Positions 43,165 through 52,382 of a DNA stretch of 56,247 bases are shown in pieces (the stretch's first letter is position 1; the number at the start of each line of letters is the position of its first letter). This DNA comes from Nanogingivalis sp963517825 (GTDB lineage Bacteria; Patescibacteriota; Saccharimonadia; Saccharimonadales; Saccharimonadaceae), in NCBI GenBank assembly GCA_963517825.1, contig CAUQGB010000003.1, forward strand, positions 1-56,247, written 5' to 3'. Made by a program: the position numbers and the translations under genes. Under the pieces are notes generated by a model that saw only the letters and a program-made list of their open reading frames with translations, had not been told where the DNA came from and searched no databases.

Positions 43165-44176
43165 ATGCATTTAAGCTGGTTGCAATTTTTCGAATCTCTT
43201 CGTCCGAAATCTTGTCAGAAGATTCAATCCTGTAAAGTTTTTTATTATTAACCCAAACAGCTTCCCCGCGACGATTCGAATAAATAGTTAGGCCATTACT
43301 ATATGCCGTCGAATAGTCTTTATCCCAATTTTGAATGACATAATTTTGCAAAAGTGCTGAACTATCCCAACTACTTTGAGACTGTTGAACTTTATAGCTT
43401 AAATCACCTTTTTTATATTCGAAATTAACATTTCTACCATCAAAATAAGCTAAACCTTTTGGCGAATATCCGCTTGCAATATAAGCAGGAGTTTCAACTG
43501 TCATCCCAGATTGAAAAGCCGTAATTCTACTTGCAATATCAGGCAAATTAATATAGGTTAAATAACCAACACCGAAAACTGCAACTACAAAACCAATCGA
43601 AAAGCTTATAAATTTCCTCCTTGCAAAAATACTCTTTCGGTGGATTCCACGGCTTTTTTTGCTTTCTTCACGAGACTTCTCAATCGCTCGGCTAACCGCA
43701 AAAGCTTTCACTTCTTGGTTTGAAATTTCTTGTTTTTGAGCCTTTTTTCCCCTAAGTTCTTCATTTGCTTTTTTTGCAAGTGGATGCTCCTCAAAAGGTG
43801 CAATTTGGTCAGCCTCTTCAAGTTGTTTTTTTGAAATTGGAGAAATTATTTTAGAGCCTTTAGAAAATCGTGAAATTAAAATTCGGTCTTGTTGAGTCTC
43901 TTTAGCTTCACGCGCACGCAAAATTGCTTCCTGGTAATCATGGCGGCGTTTAAACTGATTAATTAATTCTTCTTGGTGAGGCGACCCTCCCTGACGTCTT
44001 GGAACTGAAACGTATCTACGATTTAAAGTATTCGAACGCTGTAGATTATTATGAATTTTCGAAATATCTTTTAATTCAATATTTCGATTTTTTCTTAGAT
44101 CACTCAAAAGCTCGCCCGTTACTGCATCATATTTCTTTCCATTTATAATAATTTCATCTCTCATTTTCTTCCCCAT
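43163..44176 (-). CDS. unknown single-pass membrane protein
   Basis: 337 aa (333 from an internal ATG at 44164, which has GGGGAAG before it). The first 190 residues are highly charged and probably cytoplasmic, starting INGKKYDAVTGELLSD. One helix (FISFSIGFVVAVFGVGYLTY) follows, then an extracellular domain of about 130 residues (ASGYSPKGLAYFDGRNVNFE ... GLTIYSNRRGEAVWVNNKKL). The layout resembles other envelope proteins of Saccharibacteria; no function is known. It follows the sortase gene. Confidence 0.7.
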   Translation of the reverse strand: MGKKMRDEIIINGKKYDAVTGELLSDLRKNRNIELKDISKIHNNLQRSNTLNRRYVSVPRRQGGSPHQEELINQFKRRHDYQEAILRAREAKETQQDRILISRFSKGSKIISPISKKQLEEADQIAPFEEHPLAKKANEELRGKKAQKQEISNQEVKAFAVSRAIEKSREESKKSRGIHRKSIFARRKFISFSIGFVVAVFGVGYLTYINLPDIASRITAFQSGMTVETPAYIASGYSPKGLAYFDGRNVNFEYKKGDLSYKVQQSQSSWDSSALLQNYVIQNWDKDYSTAYSNGLTIYSNRRGEAVWVNNKKLYRIESSDKISDEEIRKIATSLNA

Positions 44177-44230
44177 TTAGCTTATGTATATTTTACTTTA
44201 TTTCTAATAAATTTTCAATAGCTTTCAAAA

Positions 44231-44264
44231 ATAAATTGCCCAAATTTAACTTTGAGCAATTTAT
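44231..44264 (-). terminator. terminator of the sortase gene
   Basis: ATAAATTGC...GCAATTTAT stem on the minus strand followed by T-rich sequence. Confidence 0.7.
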
Positions 44265-44269
44265 AAATC

Positions 44270-45724
44270 CTAATCCCATTTCCAGCTAAATAGTCTTTCG
44301 AAAAATGTTAGCGAGTTCCGTGGAAGTGTTACTTCTTTATTTTCAGAACTACTTTGTTCAGTCGGCTTTTCAGCACTATTCGGATCTGGCGAAACTTGTT
44401 CCGCAAAAACAAGCAAGCGTTTTTCAGCCGTCCCGAGAGGAACGCAGGTAATTAAAGTCAACATCGGTTTATCTGTCCCGACCTGAACTCTATTCACTTG
44501 GTTAGGCATTACCACCTCTGTTTTTGTTACGTTATAAGTATATCTCTTTCCGTTATAATTAGCATAAATTACATCGCCCTGCTTTAGTTTATCTAGCTGA
44601 GCAAAAATAAATTTATAATCGCCCTTGTCGAACAGGTCATTACTTGAATGGCCGCTTAAAACAGTATTTCCATTTTGGCCAGGGACTGCATTGGCTCCCG
44701 GAATTGAAAAATGAGCAACACCTTTTTCCATCGCCCTCAACTGAGAAATGTTATCATTTCCGACACCATAAACAACTGGTACGTCGACATTAATTTTTGG
44801 GATAATTAATTTTGGCTCTTGACTAACCGAATTAGAGGAATTAGGACTATAAATCGCCTGAACAGCATTCGAATTACCTGGAGCAACGTAAGCCTCGACC
44901 GAAGCGAAAATCAGCCTATTGTACTGCAAAAATAGAAACAAAACAACTACAATAATTGCCGAAAAAATCGGAACAAAATGGCGAGATTTTCTAATTTTCT
45001 CAGTTTGTTGGCGTGCTTTTGCTGATATGTCTTTTTTAAATTTAGCTAAAGCTCGCTCTTTTTTCTGACTTTCTGTCAATTCTTCTACAACCTCTGGCTG
45101 AATATTTGCCGCCTGATTTTTCTGTTGTTCTAAAGCTACCGAATAATAAGTTTCGTAGTATTTCTGATAATAATTCTGCCAAGCTGCATGATATCGTTTC
45201 CATTGCTCGCTAGGACTATTCAAATCTTGTGTGTTATGTAGATTCCGAACACCTTGCTGAGGCTTATAATTAACCGAACCAGAAAATTTATCTTGATTGC
45301 TAATATTTTTTACAATATCCTGCTTATTTTGAAGGGGTTGAATTACTCTCTGGTGAGCCTTATTAAAAACTTCATTCTCTTGTCCAACACCAGAATCAAA
45401 ATTGGCTTTCGGTTGAGGCTGGAATGGTTTAGAGATCTCTTTAATTGAACTTTTTATTACCTCTTCCCGCCGACTTTCAGAGTCTTTCGAACTATTTTGA
45501 TTTTTTAGATATTCTGCCAAGTTAATTTTCTCTGGCCAAGCTTCTTTTTTGCTTTGCTGGATTTCTGCAATTTGTTCAGTATTAGCTTTTTGATAAATCT
45601 GTTGAACTTTTTGCCTTCGAAAATCAATCACAGCTCGATTTTCACCATTCGAAAATGCGTTCTGTAAATGTCTCTCTGGTATATTCAATCCGTTATTTTG
45701 ACTTTTTTTATTATTATCATTCAT
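44270..45724 (-). CDS. sortase with long Gln/Asn-rich cytoplasmic region
   Basis: 484 aa from MNDNNKKSQNN at 45724; the longer in-frame reading runs back through a tRNA gene and is rejected. Residues 1 to about 265 are hydrophilic and Gln/Asn/Lys-rich. One transmembrane helix (FVPIFSAIIVVVLFLFLQY) leads to an extracellular sortase domain: catalytic His in VLSGHSS, Cys in TLITC and Arg in TAEKRLLVF. The C-terminus has a Ser/Pro-rich tail. It should anchor surface proteins; no sorting-signal substrate is in the window. Confidence 0.9.
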   Translation of the reverse strand: MNDNNKKSQNNGLNIPERHLQNAFSNGENRAVIDFRRQKVQQIYQKANTEQIAEIQQSKKEAWPEKINLAEYLKNQNSSKDSESRREEVIKSSIKEISKPFQPQPKANFDSGVGQENEVFNKAHQRVIQPLQNKQDIVKNISNQDKFSGSVNYKPQQGVRNLHNTQDLNSPSEQWKRYHAAWQNYYQKYYETYYSVALEQQKNQAANIQPEVVEELTESQKKERALAKFKKDISAKARQQTEKIRKSRHFVPIFSAIIVVVLFLFLQYNRLIFASVEAYVAPGNSNAVQAIYSPNSSNSVSQEPKLIIPKINVDVPVVYGVGNDNISQLRAMEKGVAHFSIPGANAVPGQNGNTVLSGHSSNDLFDKGDYKFIFAQLDKLKQGDVIYANYNGKRYTYNVTKTEVVMPNQVNRVQVGTDKPMLTLITCVPLGTAEKRLLVFAEQVSPDPNSAEKPTEQSSSENKEVTLPRNSLTFFERLFSWKWD

Positions 45725-45795
45725 TTCTATTGATTTTTCCCTACTCTTAGTATACAATAGATAGTAAGCTATGTAAATAGCCAAAACCACAATCT

Positions 45796-45883
45796 GCCGC
45801 GATGGTGGAATTGGTAGACACGCTAGACTCAAAATCTGGTGAGCACTACGCTCGTGCCGGTTCAAGTCCGGCTCGCGGTACCA
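45796..45883 (+). tRNA. tRNA-Leu (anticodon CAA)
   Basis: 88 nt with long variable arm and encoded CCA. Acceptor GCCGCGA/TCGCGGT, D-arm GGTAGACACGC, anticodon loop CTCAAAA giving CAA, T-arm GCCGGTTCAAGTCCGGC. Confidence 0.95.
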
Positions 45884-45886
45884 AAT

Positions 45887-45917
45887 AAAAAACCACAAAA
45901 TTGAGTTGTGGTTTTTT
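45887..45917 (+). terminator. terminator after tRNA-Leu
   Basis: AAAAAACCACAA/TTGTGGTTTTTT, 12-bp stem. Confidence 0.9.
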
Positions 45918-45979
45918 ATTTGTTTATATCTAATGCTTTAAAATAAAAACTGCCTGAGCAGTCATTCTATAACTATGAT

Positions 45980-46055
45980 TGGTGCGGGTTAGGAGACTCT
46001 AACTCCTGGCCTCTTCCATGGCAAGGAAGCGCTCTAACAACTGAGCTAAACCCGC
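45980..46055 (-). tRNA. tRNA-Gly (anticodon GCC)
   Basis: 76 nt including encoded CCA. Acceptor GCGGGTT/AACCCGC, anticodon loop TTGCCAT giving GCC, T-arm with AGGAG/CTCCT pairing. Confidence 0.95.
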
Positions 46056-46103
46056 GTATGTTTTAATTCTACCAAAAAACATTATCCAAGTCAAGGATTT
46101 TCA

Positions 46104-47249
46104 TTAAAATTCTTTCAAAAAATCCACAATCCAAGTTTTATATTTAGAAAGTTTATATTTATATACAAATTCATTCTGATGATGCGCCTCATTCCATTCA
46201 CCGGGGCCAAAAACAACTACTTGAGCATTCTTAAGCCCATTCACAAATTCACCTTGGTCTGTTGCTCCTGGACTAACCGTAATCGATTCTTCGCTCAATT
46301 TCGAAACCTTCAAAATATTTTCAATAACCCTTGATTTTTTCGAAACAAGGCTGGAAGGAACCGGATCACTATGATATTCCCACTTAAAATCATATTTTTC
46401 AGCTAATAAATTGAAGGCATTTTCAAAATCAAAATCGAGTTCAGGCGTAGTTCGAATATCAAGAATTAATTCGGCAGAAGGCGCAGTTTTATTTGGACTT
46501 TTATCTTCACCAGCTTTTAATGAAGTTGGAACCAAACTTGGCGAACCTAAAAAATCGTTCGAAAAACTTTCTTGCCATTTTCCAAAAATATTGTTAATTT
46601 CTGCTAGAAAAAATGAAGCTTTCGAAAGTGCAGATTTCTGAAAACTCGTCTGTTGTGAGGCATGACCGCTCTCACCTTCAAATCTCAGTCGAACAAAGCA
46701 ATTTCCACGATGACCAATTTCAATATTCTCACAATTCGTTGGTTCGGCAATCACACCAAACAATTCATCGTAATTAAATTCTTTTTGCTTTTTTAGCCAT
46801 TTTACAAAGTTTCGACTTCCACGTCCATCAATTTCTTCATTCGAAACTGCGACCAGCCAAAGATCAAAATTACTCTCGAAAACACCTTTTCTTACAAACT
46901 CTAAGCCAGCAATAAATTGAGCAGCTAATCCACCTTTCATATCACTTGCGCCCAAACCAATAATTTTGTCTTCAGTTTCAATAGCTTTCCAGGGTGATTC
47001 TTTCCAAAATTGCAAATCACCAGCTGAAACGGTATCAGCATGACCCGTCAGAATAATTGCTCGCCTATTCTTTGAATCTTGATCTTTATTACCTTGAATT
47101 CTAAACACACCCGCAACAAAATCTTCATTTTGCCAAACTTCGGCCGAATTCTCCTGTAAAAAATCTGCCAAAAATTCTAAAATCTCCGTCTCATTTCCAG
47201 AAACACTCTCAATTTCAATAAGTTTTTTTGTTAGCTCAATTTCGTTCAT
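46104..47249 (-). CDS. M20 family metallopeptidase (DapE/ArgE-like)
   Basis: 381 aa. Zinc ligands and catalytic residues in TGHADTV, GASDMKGG and NEEIDGRG (Glu-Glu pair), and a dimerisation domain in the middle (NIEIGHRGNCFVRLRFEGESGHAS). It may be succinyl-diaminopimelate desuccinylase or a general dipeptidase; no other lysine/DAP genes are nearby. Confidence 0.88.
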   Translation of the reverse strand: MNEIELTKKLIEIESVSGNETEILEFLADFLQENSAEVWQNEDFVAGVFRIQGNKDQDSKNRRAIILTGHADTVSAGDLQFWKESPWKAIETEDKIIGLGASDMKGGLAAQFIAGLEFVRKGVFESNFDLWLVAVSNEEIDGRGSRNFVKWLKKQKEFNYDELFGVIAEPTNCENIEIGHRGNCFVRLRFEGESGHASQQTSFQKSALSKASFFLAEINNIFGKWQESFSNDFLGSPSLVPTSLKAGEDKSPNKTAPSAELILDIRTTPELDFDFENAFNLLAEKYDFKWEYHSDPVPSSLVSKKSRVIENILKVSKLSEESITVSPGATDQGEFVNGLKNAQVVVFGPGEWNEAHHQNEFVYKYKLSKYKTWIVDFLKEF

Positions 47250-47257
47250 TTCAACCT

Positions 47258-48202
47258 CTATAAAATCTCAATTATTTTATTACTTAATATCGCTTCAATC
47301 GTTTTTACTTTATCAATTTTACAAACTTCGCCCTCAATCTGAATTGTAATATTCTGTGGATTTCGAAAAATTATCTCCACAGAATTAGTTCTTTTAAGTG
47401 GAATCCTACCTAGAAGCCCTTTAATCAAAAAAGGTGAATTCCGTACAAGTCTCGCCGAATCTAAGACTCCAAAATCAAAATTATCACTATCTTTTTTATT
47501 AACTGAGCTTCGCATAATTCGAGCCATTCTTGGTCCGTTCATAAAAACAATATCCGTTGGATTTTTCGGAATGCCCAAAAAATCTTTTTCACCAATTTTA
47601 ATTTTCGAAAGATCTAAAATATGATTATTGCAATGCTTAAAATAAAATCTAGTTGCAGCATAAAGTGAGAGAATTAAACGCATATTTCGGTTGTGAACCT
47701 TCTTTAAAACCTTTCTAATTCTTCTTCCCTCAAAAATTTCTGCCATTTCAGCTGTTAAGCCGACTGTCGCATAAAGTGGTGCATATCTAAAAAAATGACC
47801 GTTAATTCTTAACTCAATTGGTCTAATTTTAGCCTGAACCTTCAATGTTTCGAGGGCTCGAATCGCCGCCTTTCCATTATTTCTAGAAAAGCTGTGAGCA
47901 TAATCATTAAAATTTCCAAAGCCTGTAAATTTAATTTTTATATTCTTTTTTCCAGAAATCGCCGCCGCATTTGCCGCAATATGAGCAGTTCCATCACCCC
48001 CAGCAACCAAAATAATATCGCCGTCTTTCAAACCTTTTGCCATTTCACTAGCATTTTCCATAGGCGAAGTCGGTTGAATTTCGAAAGTTTTAAAACTTCC
48101 TTTTTCAAAATAGCCATCATCTAAAAAAGGTAAAATCTTTTTTTTAATCAATTCAAAGCCGCTCGAACGAGGATTCACAACAAGTGTAATATTTTTTTTC
48201 AT
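47258..48202 (-). CDS. diacylglycerol/lipid kinase family protein (DagK/YegS type)
   Basis: 314 aa. N-terminal VVNPRSSGFE, nucleotide loop VAGGDGTAHIAANAA (GGDGT) and a beta-rich C-terminal domain. It phosphorylates a lipid. DagK recycles the diacylglycerol left by LtaS-type enzymes, which suits the LtaS-like gene at 32.4 kb (inference). It starts 8 nt before the M20 gene. Confidence 0.85.
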   Translation of the reverse strand: MKKNITLVVNPRSSGFELIKKKILPFLDDGYFEKGSFKTFEIQPTSPMENASEMAKGLKDGDIILVAGGDGTAHIAANAAAISGKKNIKIKFTGFGNFNDYAHSFSRNNGKAAIRALETLKVQAKIRPIELRINGHFFRYAPLYATVGLTAEMAEIFEGRRIRKVLKKVHNRNMRLILSLYAATRFYFKHCNNHILDLSKIKIGEKDFLGIPKNPTDIVFMNGPRMARIMRSSVNKKDSDNFDFGVLDSARLVRNSPFLIKGLLGRIPLKRTNSVEIIFRNPQNITIQIEGEVCKIDKVKTIEAILSNKIIEIL

Positions 48203-48254
48203 ATTGATATTATTTTACCATATTTTTGTTTTTTCAGCAAAAAAACAAACCTAT

Positions 48255-49037
48255 TTATTTTTTCAACTCAAGTGTTCTTGGAGCAACAAACCCAATCAAA
48301 GTAATCGCCATTAAAACTGCAAAACCACACATAATTGATGGGATTCCTTCAATTGTTGAAGGATTTATTATATTCACAATTGTTGTTGGCATAATAAATG
48401 CAACATACCCACTAATCAACCATTTCAAAGCCAAGATCTTTCGAAGGTTTTCACCATTTATAATCATGTTAAGCTTTTTAGAACGCGAGAGAATTAACCG
48501 TAAAATTCCATGATTAATCTCTTTTGAGATTTTCGAAATTTGATTCCAGCAGAAAAATAATGCTACAAAAAGCCAGCCATAATAATACAATGCGTACAAA
48601 AATGTTGCAACTCCATTTGGTGTGTTAAAAACCGAATAATTTGCCCGACAGGTATTATCTCCAGCAAAAACACTTCCGCTAACAAACACAAAATAAACTG
48701 CAAAGGCTGCACATGTTAAATAAGAAGTTTTTACTAAAACACCAGCTTTTTTACCAGAAATTTCGTAGGCTAAATTCAAACCGAGTGGCGGTAAAAGTGT
48801 TATTACAAGATAGCCAAACCTGGCCCAATCCATTCCAGAAAAATGTTCCGTTCCGCAAACCATGAATTCAGCCGCTTGAAAGCCCGCCAAACTCATTAAA
48901 AGTAAAATTATCAGTGTGCGAATTTTACTTGGCTTATATTTAAAAATTGCAAAAGCTGCCGAAAAACTTTCAAAAATAAAGGTTATCAGCATTACAGTTG
49001 GTGAAAAGCAATAGAGTCGAGATGTTTTTTTATTCAT
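48255..49037 (-). CDS. unknown polytopic membrane protein
   Basis: 260 aa with about seven hydrophobic helices. Start at 49037 (MNKKTSRLYCF), supported by a promoter just upstream; the frame is open to 49100. A loop with GSVFAGDNTCRANYSVFN is probably extracellular. No family was recognised. Confidence 0.7.
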   Translation of the reverse strand: MNKKTSRLYCFSPTVMLITFIFESFSAAFAIFKYKPSKIRTLIILLLMSLAGFQAAEFMVCGTEHFSGMDWARFGYLVITLLPPLGLNLAYEISGKKAGVLVKTSYLTCAAFAVYFVFVSGSVFAGDNTCRANYSVFNTPNGVATFLYALYYYGWLFVALFFCWNQISKISKEINHGILRLILSRSKKLNMIINGENLRKILALKWLISGYVAFIMPTTIVNIINPSTIEGIPSIMCGFAVLMAITLIGFVAPRTLELKK

Positions 49038-49047
49038 AGTACTTACG

Positions 49048-49076
49048 ATTTTACCAATATTTTCACAAAAATACAA
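49048..49076 (-). promoter_or_regulatory. promoter of the polytopic membrane protein
   Basis: Minus strand TTGTAT (49076-49071), 17-nt spacer, TAAAAT (49053-49048), 10 nt before the ATG. Confidence 0.6.
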
Positions 49077-49080
49077 GAAA

Positions 49081-49102
49081 AAATGCCCAATTACAGGCAT
49101 TT
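49081..49102 (-). terminator. terminator of the 100-aa gene
   Basis: AAATGCC/GGCATTT stem followed on the minus strand by TTTCTTG-type sequence. Confidence 0.7.
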
Positions 49103-49113
49103 AATAATGTTAT

Positions 49114-49416
49114 TTAATAATCACCAATAGATTCAATATAGCTATTGGCAAAATCATTATCGTACTGGCCACTCACAGAAATGTAATGGCCATCGATCGA
49201 AGTCCATCCAGAAAATCTACAATATCCATCAAACTTCTCTATGAAATTCGGGACAATCTCAATTGATTGAAGATTTTCCAGCCTAATCTGGACATGGAAA
49301 TACTCGCCACTACTTGGCTCTCCTCTACTCGTCCTATGCATATTATTATCAGCTTTTCGGCAAAATTCTGAAAAACTTTCGCCACCGATAATTCTTTTCA
49401 CATCCGAATCTACCAT
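49114..49416 (-). CDS. unknown 100-aa protein
   Basis: Soluble and acidic with two Cys (EFCRKADNN, GYCRFSGW). The second half looks beta-rich (EYFHVQIRLENLQSIEIV, HYISVSGQYDNDF). It has an excellent AGGAGGTG ribosome site and its own promoter (TTGAAA 49478-49473, 17 nt, TAAAAT 49455-49450). No family recognised. It belongs to the set of short orphan genes with strong expression signals. Confidence 0.65.
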   Translation of the reverse strand: MVDSDVKRIIGGESFSEFCRKADNNMHRTSRGEPSSGEYFHVQIRLENLQSIEIVPNFIEKFDGYCRFSGWTSIDGHYISVSGQYDNDFANSYIESIGDY

Positions 49417-49449
49417 TTAAACACCTCCTAAAAGAACTATAATGTATAT

Positions 49450-49478
49450 ATTTTACCATATAATTCTTAGTTTTTCAA
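49450..49478 (-). promoter_or_regulatory. promoter of the 100-aa orphan gene
   Basis: TTGAAA, 17-nt spacer, TAAAAT on the minus strand. Confidence 0.75.
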
Positions 49479-49497
49479 GCGTTCGAAAAGCGTAATT

Positions 49498-50952
49498 TTA
49501 ATTTTCAGTTGTCATATTTAGACGATTTATCAAAAATCCGCCAGAGTCATTTTTGATAAAGCTATAAATATATTTATTATCATTCGAGAGTGTGAAAGGA
49601 AGATTTGAAATTGCTCCTGAAAGAACTTGTTTATTCATACCGTCAAAATCATAAATCACCATTCTTTCACCTTCAAAATCGCCCAAAATAAAATCATCAA
49701 GCCATTTTATATCACCTTCATTTGATACTGAAAATTGATATCCATTACGAGTTTCAATATCATAAGAATAGACATTCTTGCCACTTTTCGCAACCAAAAT
49801 TCGTGATTCGCCGTTAAGTTTTAACTGATCTGGTGAAAATTTCAAATCTAGCGTTTTCGAAAGTCGCATCTTCTCCGTCCAGCTAGCAGATTTATAAATA
49901 TTAACTTTTGAATCTTGCCCAATATAAACGTAACTCTCTCGATAATATCGTCCAATCGCAACCTTTGGTTGTTTTTTTATATTTTTTGCAATTTCAATAT
50001 TTTTATCATTTTTTCGAAGACCGACCAAAAAATCATTACTTGTTGTTTTTTTCTCGACATAAACAATATTCTCTTTATCGTAAAGTTCAAAATCAACGAT
50101 ATCACTTAAAATTGCTGCAGAAATCGTACTATTCGAAAGGCTAATTTCTCGCAAATCCGATCCAGAAACTCCAATAAGCTTAGTTAATTCATCATTTGAA
50201 GGTATAATTTTCGAAAAATCAATATGGAATTTTTGAGTTAAATTAACAGATTCATCTGGATTTTCAAAATTCAAAATAAGCCATTCATTTTTTCCGCCAT
50301 TTTTAAAACTTAAGAGCGCTTTTTTATTATCGTTTGAAGCTTTTGAAAATTGCAAATTCTCTGCAATTTTATAAAAATTAGCCTGTCTTGCACTTTCCGT
50401 ATTTTGATAATTACGTTTAAAAATATCAGAATTAAAATTAACTTTTGAAATTTTTGGCTCGTTCGAAGAAATGTCGATCAACCAAAAAGCTGCTTCACCA
50501 TTATTATCTTCAGAAATTGCAAAAATCTTCTTTTTATCTGGGGAAACTTGAGCAGATTTTAAATTTAAAATATTTAAAAAACTCTTTTCGTTAAGTTTTT
50601 TTGGAACTAATCTCGCATAATTTAGCCATAAAATTTCGCCAATTTTAACATCAGCCCTTCGCCACCAAGTTTGATAACCTTTTTTCCATATTGAAAATTC
50701 GTGAGAACCCGGTTTTACGAGCATTTTAGTCGGAGTTCCTTCCGGTAATTTATTTTTATCAATTTCAGCAATTGAATTGGAAATTGAAGAATTAAACTGG
50801 ACCAATCCTGTTTGCTGAACTTCAAATTTTTCATCAAGGCGCCAACCCTGTGTCAAGAAAACTAAAACCGAAACAACACCAACAACAGTTGCAGTCATTG
50901 CAAGGTTTCTAAAGAAAACAAGCACATTTTCCTTTCTTCGAGATATCTTCAT
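49498..50952 (-). CDS. exported PEGA-domain protein with beta-propeller-like repeats
   Basis: 484 aa. Membrane anchor LAMTATVVGVVSVLVFLTQG, then a PEGA domain (TKMLVKPGSHEFSIWKKGYQTWWRR), then a long beta-rich region with repeated units such as SAQVSPDKKKIFAISED, ILGDFEGERMVIYDFDGM and TLSNDNKYIYSF, like WD/TolB-type propellers. It probably acts at the cell surface. Divergent from eno. Confidence 0.75.
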   Translation of the reverse strand: MKISRRKENVLVFFRNLAMTATVVGVVSVLVFLTQGWRLDEKFEVQQTGLVQFNSSISNSIAEIDKNKLPEGTPTKMLVKPGSHEFSIWKKGYQTWWRRADVKIGEILWLNYARLVPKKLNEKSFLNILNLKSAQVSPDKKKIFAISEDNNGEAAFWLIDISSNEPKISKVNFNSDIFKRNYQNTESARQANFYKIAENLQFSKASNDNKKALLSFKNGGKNEWLILNFENPDESVNLTQKFHIDFSKIIPSNDELTKLIGVSGSDLREISLSNSTISAAILSDIVDFELYDKENIVYVEKKTTSNDFLVGLRKNDKNIEIAKNIKKQPKVAIGRYYRESYVYIGQDSKVNIYKSASWTEKMRLSKTLDLKFSPDQLKLNGESRILVAKSGKNVYSYDIETRNGYQFSVSNEGDIKWLDDFILGDFEGERMVIYDFDGMNKQVLSGAISNLPFTLSNDNKYIYSFIKNDSGGFLINRLNMTTEN

Positions 50953-51015
50953 ATAGAAGCAATTATACCATAGTTAGATCATTCTTGGCAAATTATATTT
51001 TTCATTACAAATCTA

Positions 51016-51044
51016 TTGCGAAAGGCTTTTTTTGGTGCTAAAAT
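51016..51044 (+). promoter_or_regulatory. promoter of eno
   Basis: TTGCGA (51016-51021), 17 nt, TAAAAT (51039-51044), 6 nt before the ATG: leaderless. Confidence 0.75.
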
Positions 51045-51050
51045 GGAGAT

Positions 51051-52328
51051 ATGAAATACATAATTAAAGATATCAAAGGACGACAAATTTTAGACTCTCG
51101 CGGCAACCCAACAGTTGAAGCGGATGTAATTTTAGAAAATGGAGCTCTTGGCCGAGCAGCAGTTCCAAGCGGAGCTTCAACAGGGTCAGGCGAAGCACTT
51201 GAACTTCGTGATGGCGGTTCAGCTTTCGGAGGAAAAGCCGTAACGAAAGCGGTTTCGTCTGTTAATAACCAAATCAAAGAGGCTTTGACTGGAAAAGATG
51301 CCGAAAACCAAGAAGAAATTGACCGAATCATGCTCGAACTTGATGGTACAGAAAATAAATCAAATCTTGGCGCAAACGCAATTTTGGCAGTTTCGCTTGC
51401 AGTTGCAAAGGCCGTAGCGAACGCAAAAGGTATTGAACTTTGGCAATATATCGCCGAAAAAACAAATTCAACGCCAAACCTTCCACTCCCAATGATGAAT
51501 GTAATGAATGGTGGCGCTCACGCTGGCTGGGCAACCGATATTCAAGAATATATGATTATGCCAGTTGGTGCGAAAACTATTTTCGAAGCTGTTCAAATGG
51601 GCGCTGAAACTTTCCACGCGCTTGCGAAAGTTCTTAAATCAAAAAACTACCCAACAACTGTTGGTGATGAAGGTGGTTACGCTCCAAAAGTTCAAAATGG
51701 AAATGAAGAGCCACTTCAATTAATTTCACAAGCTATTCAAGACGCTGGATATGAACTCGGTAAAGATATCGCTTTCGCTTCAGACCCAGCTTCAAGCGAA
51801 TTCTACAAAGAAGAAAAATACGATCTAAAAGCAAATGACGCAATTCTTTCAAGTGAAGAAATGATTGAATTTTATGAAAATCTAACTTCAAAATATCCAT
51901 TTGTTTCAATCGAAGATGGCTTGGCCGAAAACGACTGGGACGGATGGAAAGTTTTAACCGAAAAGCTTGGCGGAAAAATTCAACTTGTCGGCGATGACTT
52001 GATGGTGACAAACTCAAAACTTCTTCAAAAATCAATTGATTTGGGCGTTGCAAATGCAATTTTAATTAAACCAAATCAAATCGGATCTTTAACAGAAACT
52101 ATCAACGCTGTAAAATTAGCTCAAAATAACGGCTATAATACAGTAATGAGCCACCGCTCAGGCGAAACCGAAGATGTAACTATTTCACACTTGGCCGTTG
52201 GTTTAGGCTGTGGACAAATTAAAACTGGTTCACTTTCACGAACTGATCGAGTTGCAAAATATAATGAATTAATGCGAATTGCAGAAGCTCACCCAGAGCT
52301 TGAACTTGCAAAACCTTTCGAAAAATAA
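51051..52328 (+). CDS. eno: enolase
   Basis: 425 aa. N-terminal DSRGNPTVEADV, GGSAFGGKA loop, metal ligands in SIEDGLAENDW and VGDDLMVTN, catalytic Lys in LIKPNQIG and signature MSHRSGETED. It converts 2-phosphoglycerate to phosphoenolpyruvate. Monocistronic. Codon use is the most polished of the window, in keeping with high expression. Confidence 0.97.
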   Translation: MKYIIKDIKGRQILDSRGNPTVEADVILENGALGRAAVPSGASTGSGEALELRDGGSAFGGKAVTKAVSSVNNQIKEALTGKDAENQEEIDRIMLELDGTENKSNLGANAILAVSLAVAKAVANAKGIELWQYIAEKTNSTPNLPLPMMNVMNGGAHAGWATDIQEYMIMPVGAKTIFEAVQMGAETFHALAKVLKSKNYPTTVGDEGGYAPKVQNGNEEPLQLISQAIQDAGYELGKDIAFASDPASSEFYKEEKYDLKANDAILSSEEMIEFYENLTSKYPFVSIEDGLAENDWDGWKVLTEKLGGKIQLVGDDLMVTNSKLLQKSIDLGVANAILIKPNQIGSLTETINAVKLAQNNGYNTVMSHRSGETEDVTISHLAVGLGCGQIKTGSLSRTDRVAKYNELMRIAEAHPELELAKPFEK

Positions 52329-52343
52329 TAATTTAGAACAATC

Positions 52344-52372
52344 AAAAATCTCCAGAATTTAACTGGAGATTT
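52344..52372. terminator. intrinsic terminator (eno/dnaE)
   Basis: AAAATCTCCAG/CTGGAGATTTT, 11-bp stem between convergent genes. Confidence 0.88.
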
Positions 52373-52382
52373 TATTTTACTT

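Noticed and set aside
45725..45898. N-terminal extension of the sortase
   Set aside because: The frame passes through tRNA-Leu on the opposite strand and has no family support; MNDNNKK at 45724 is the start.
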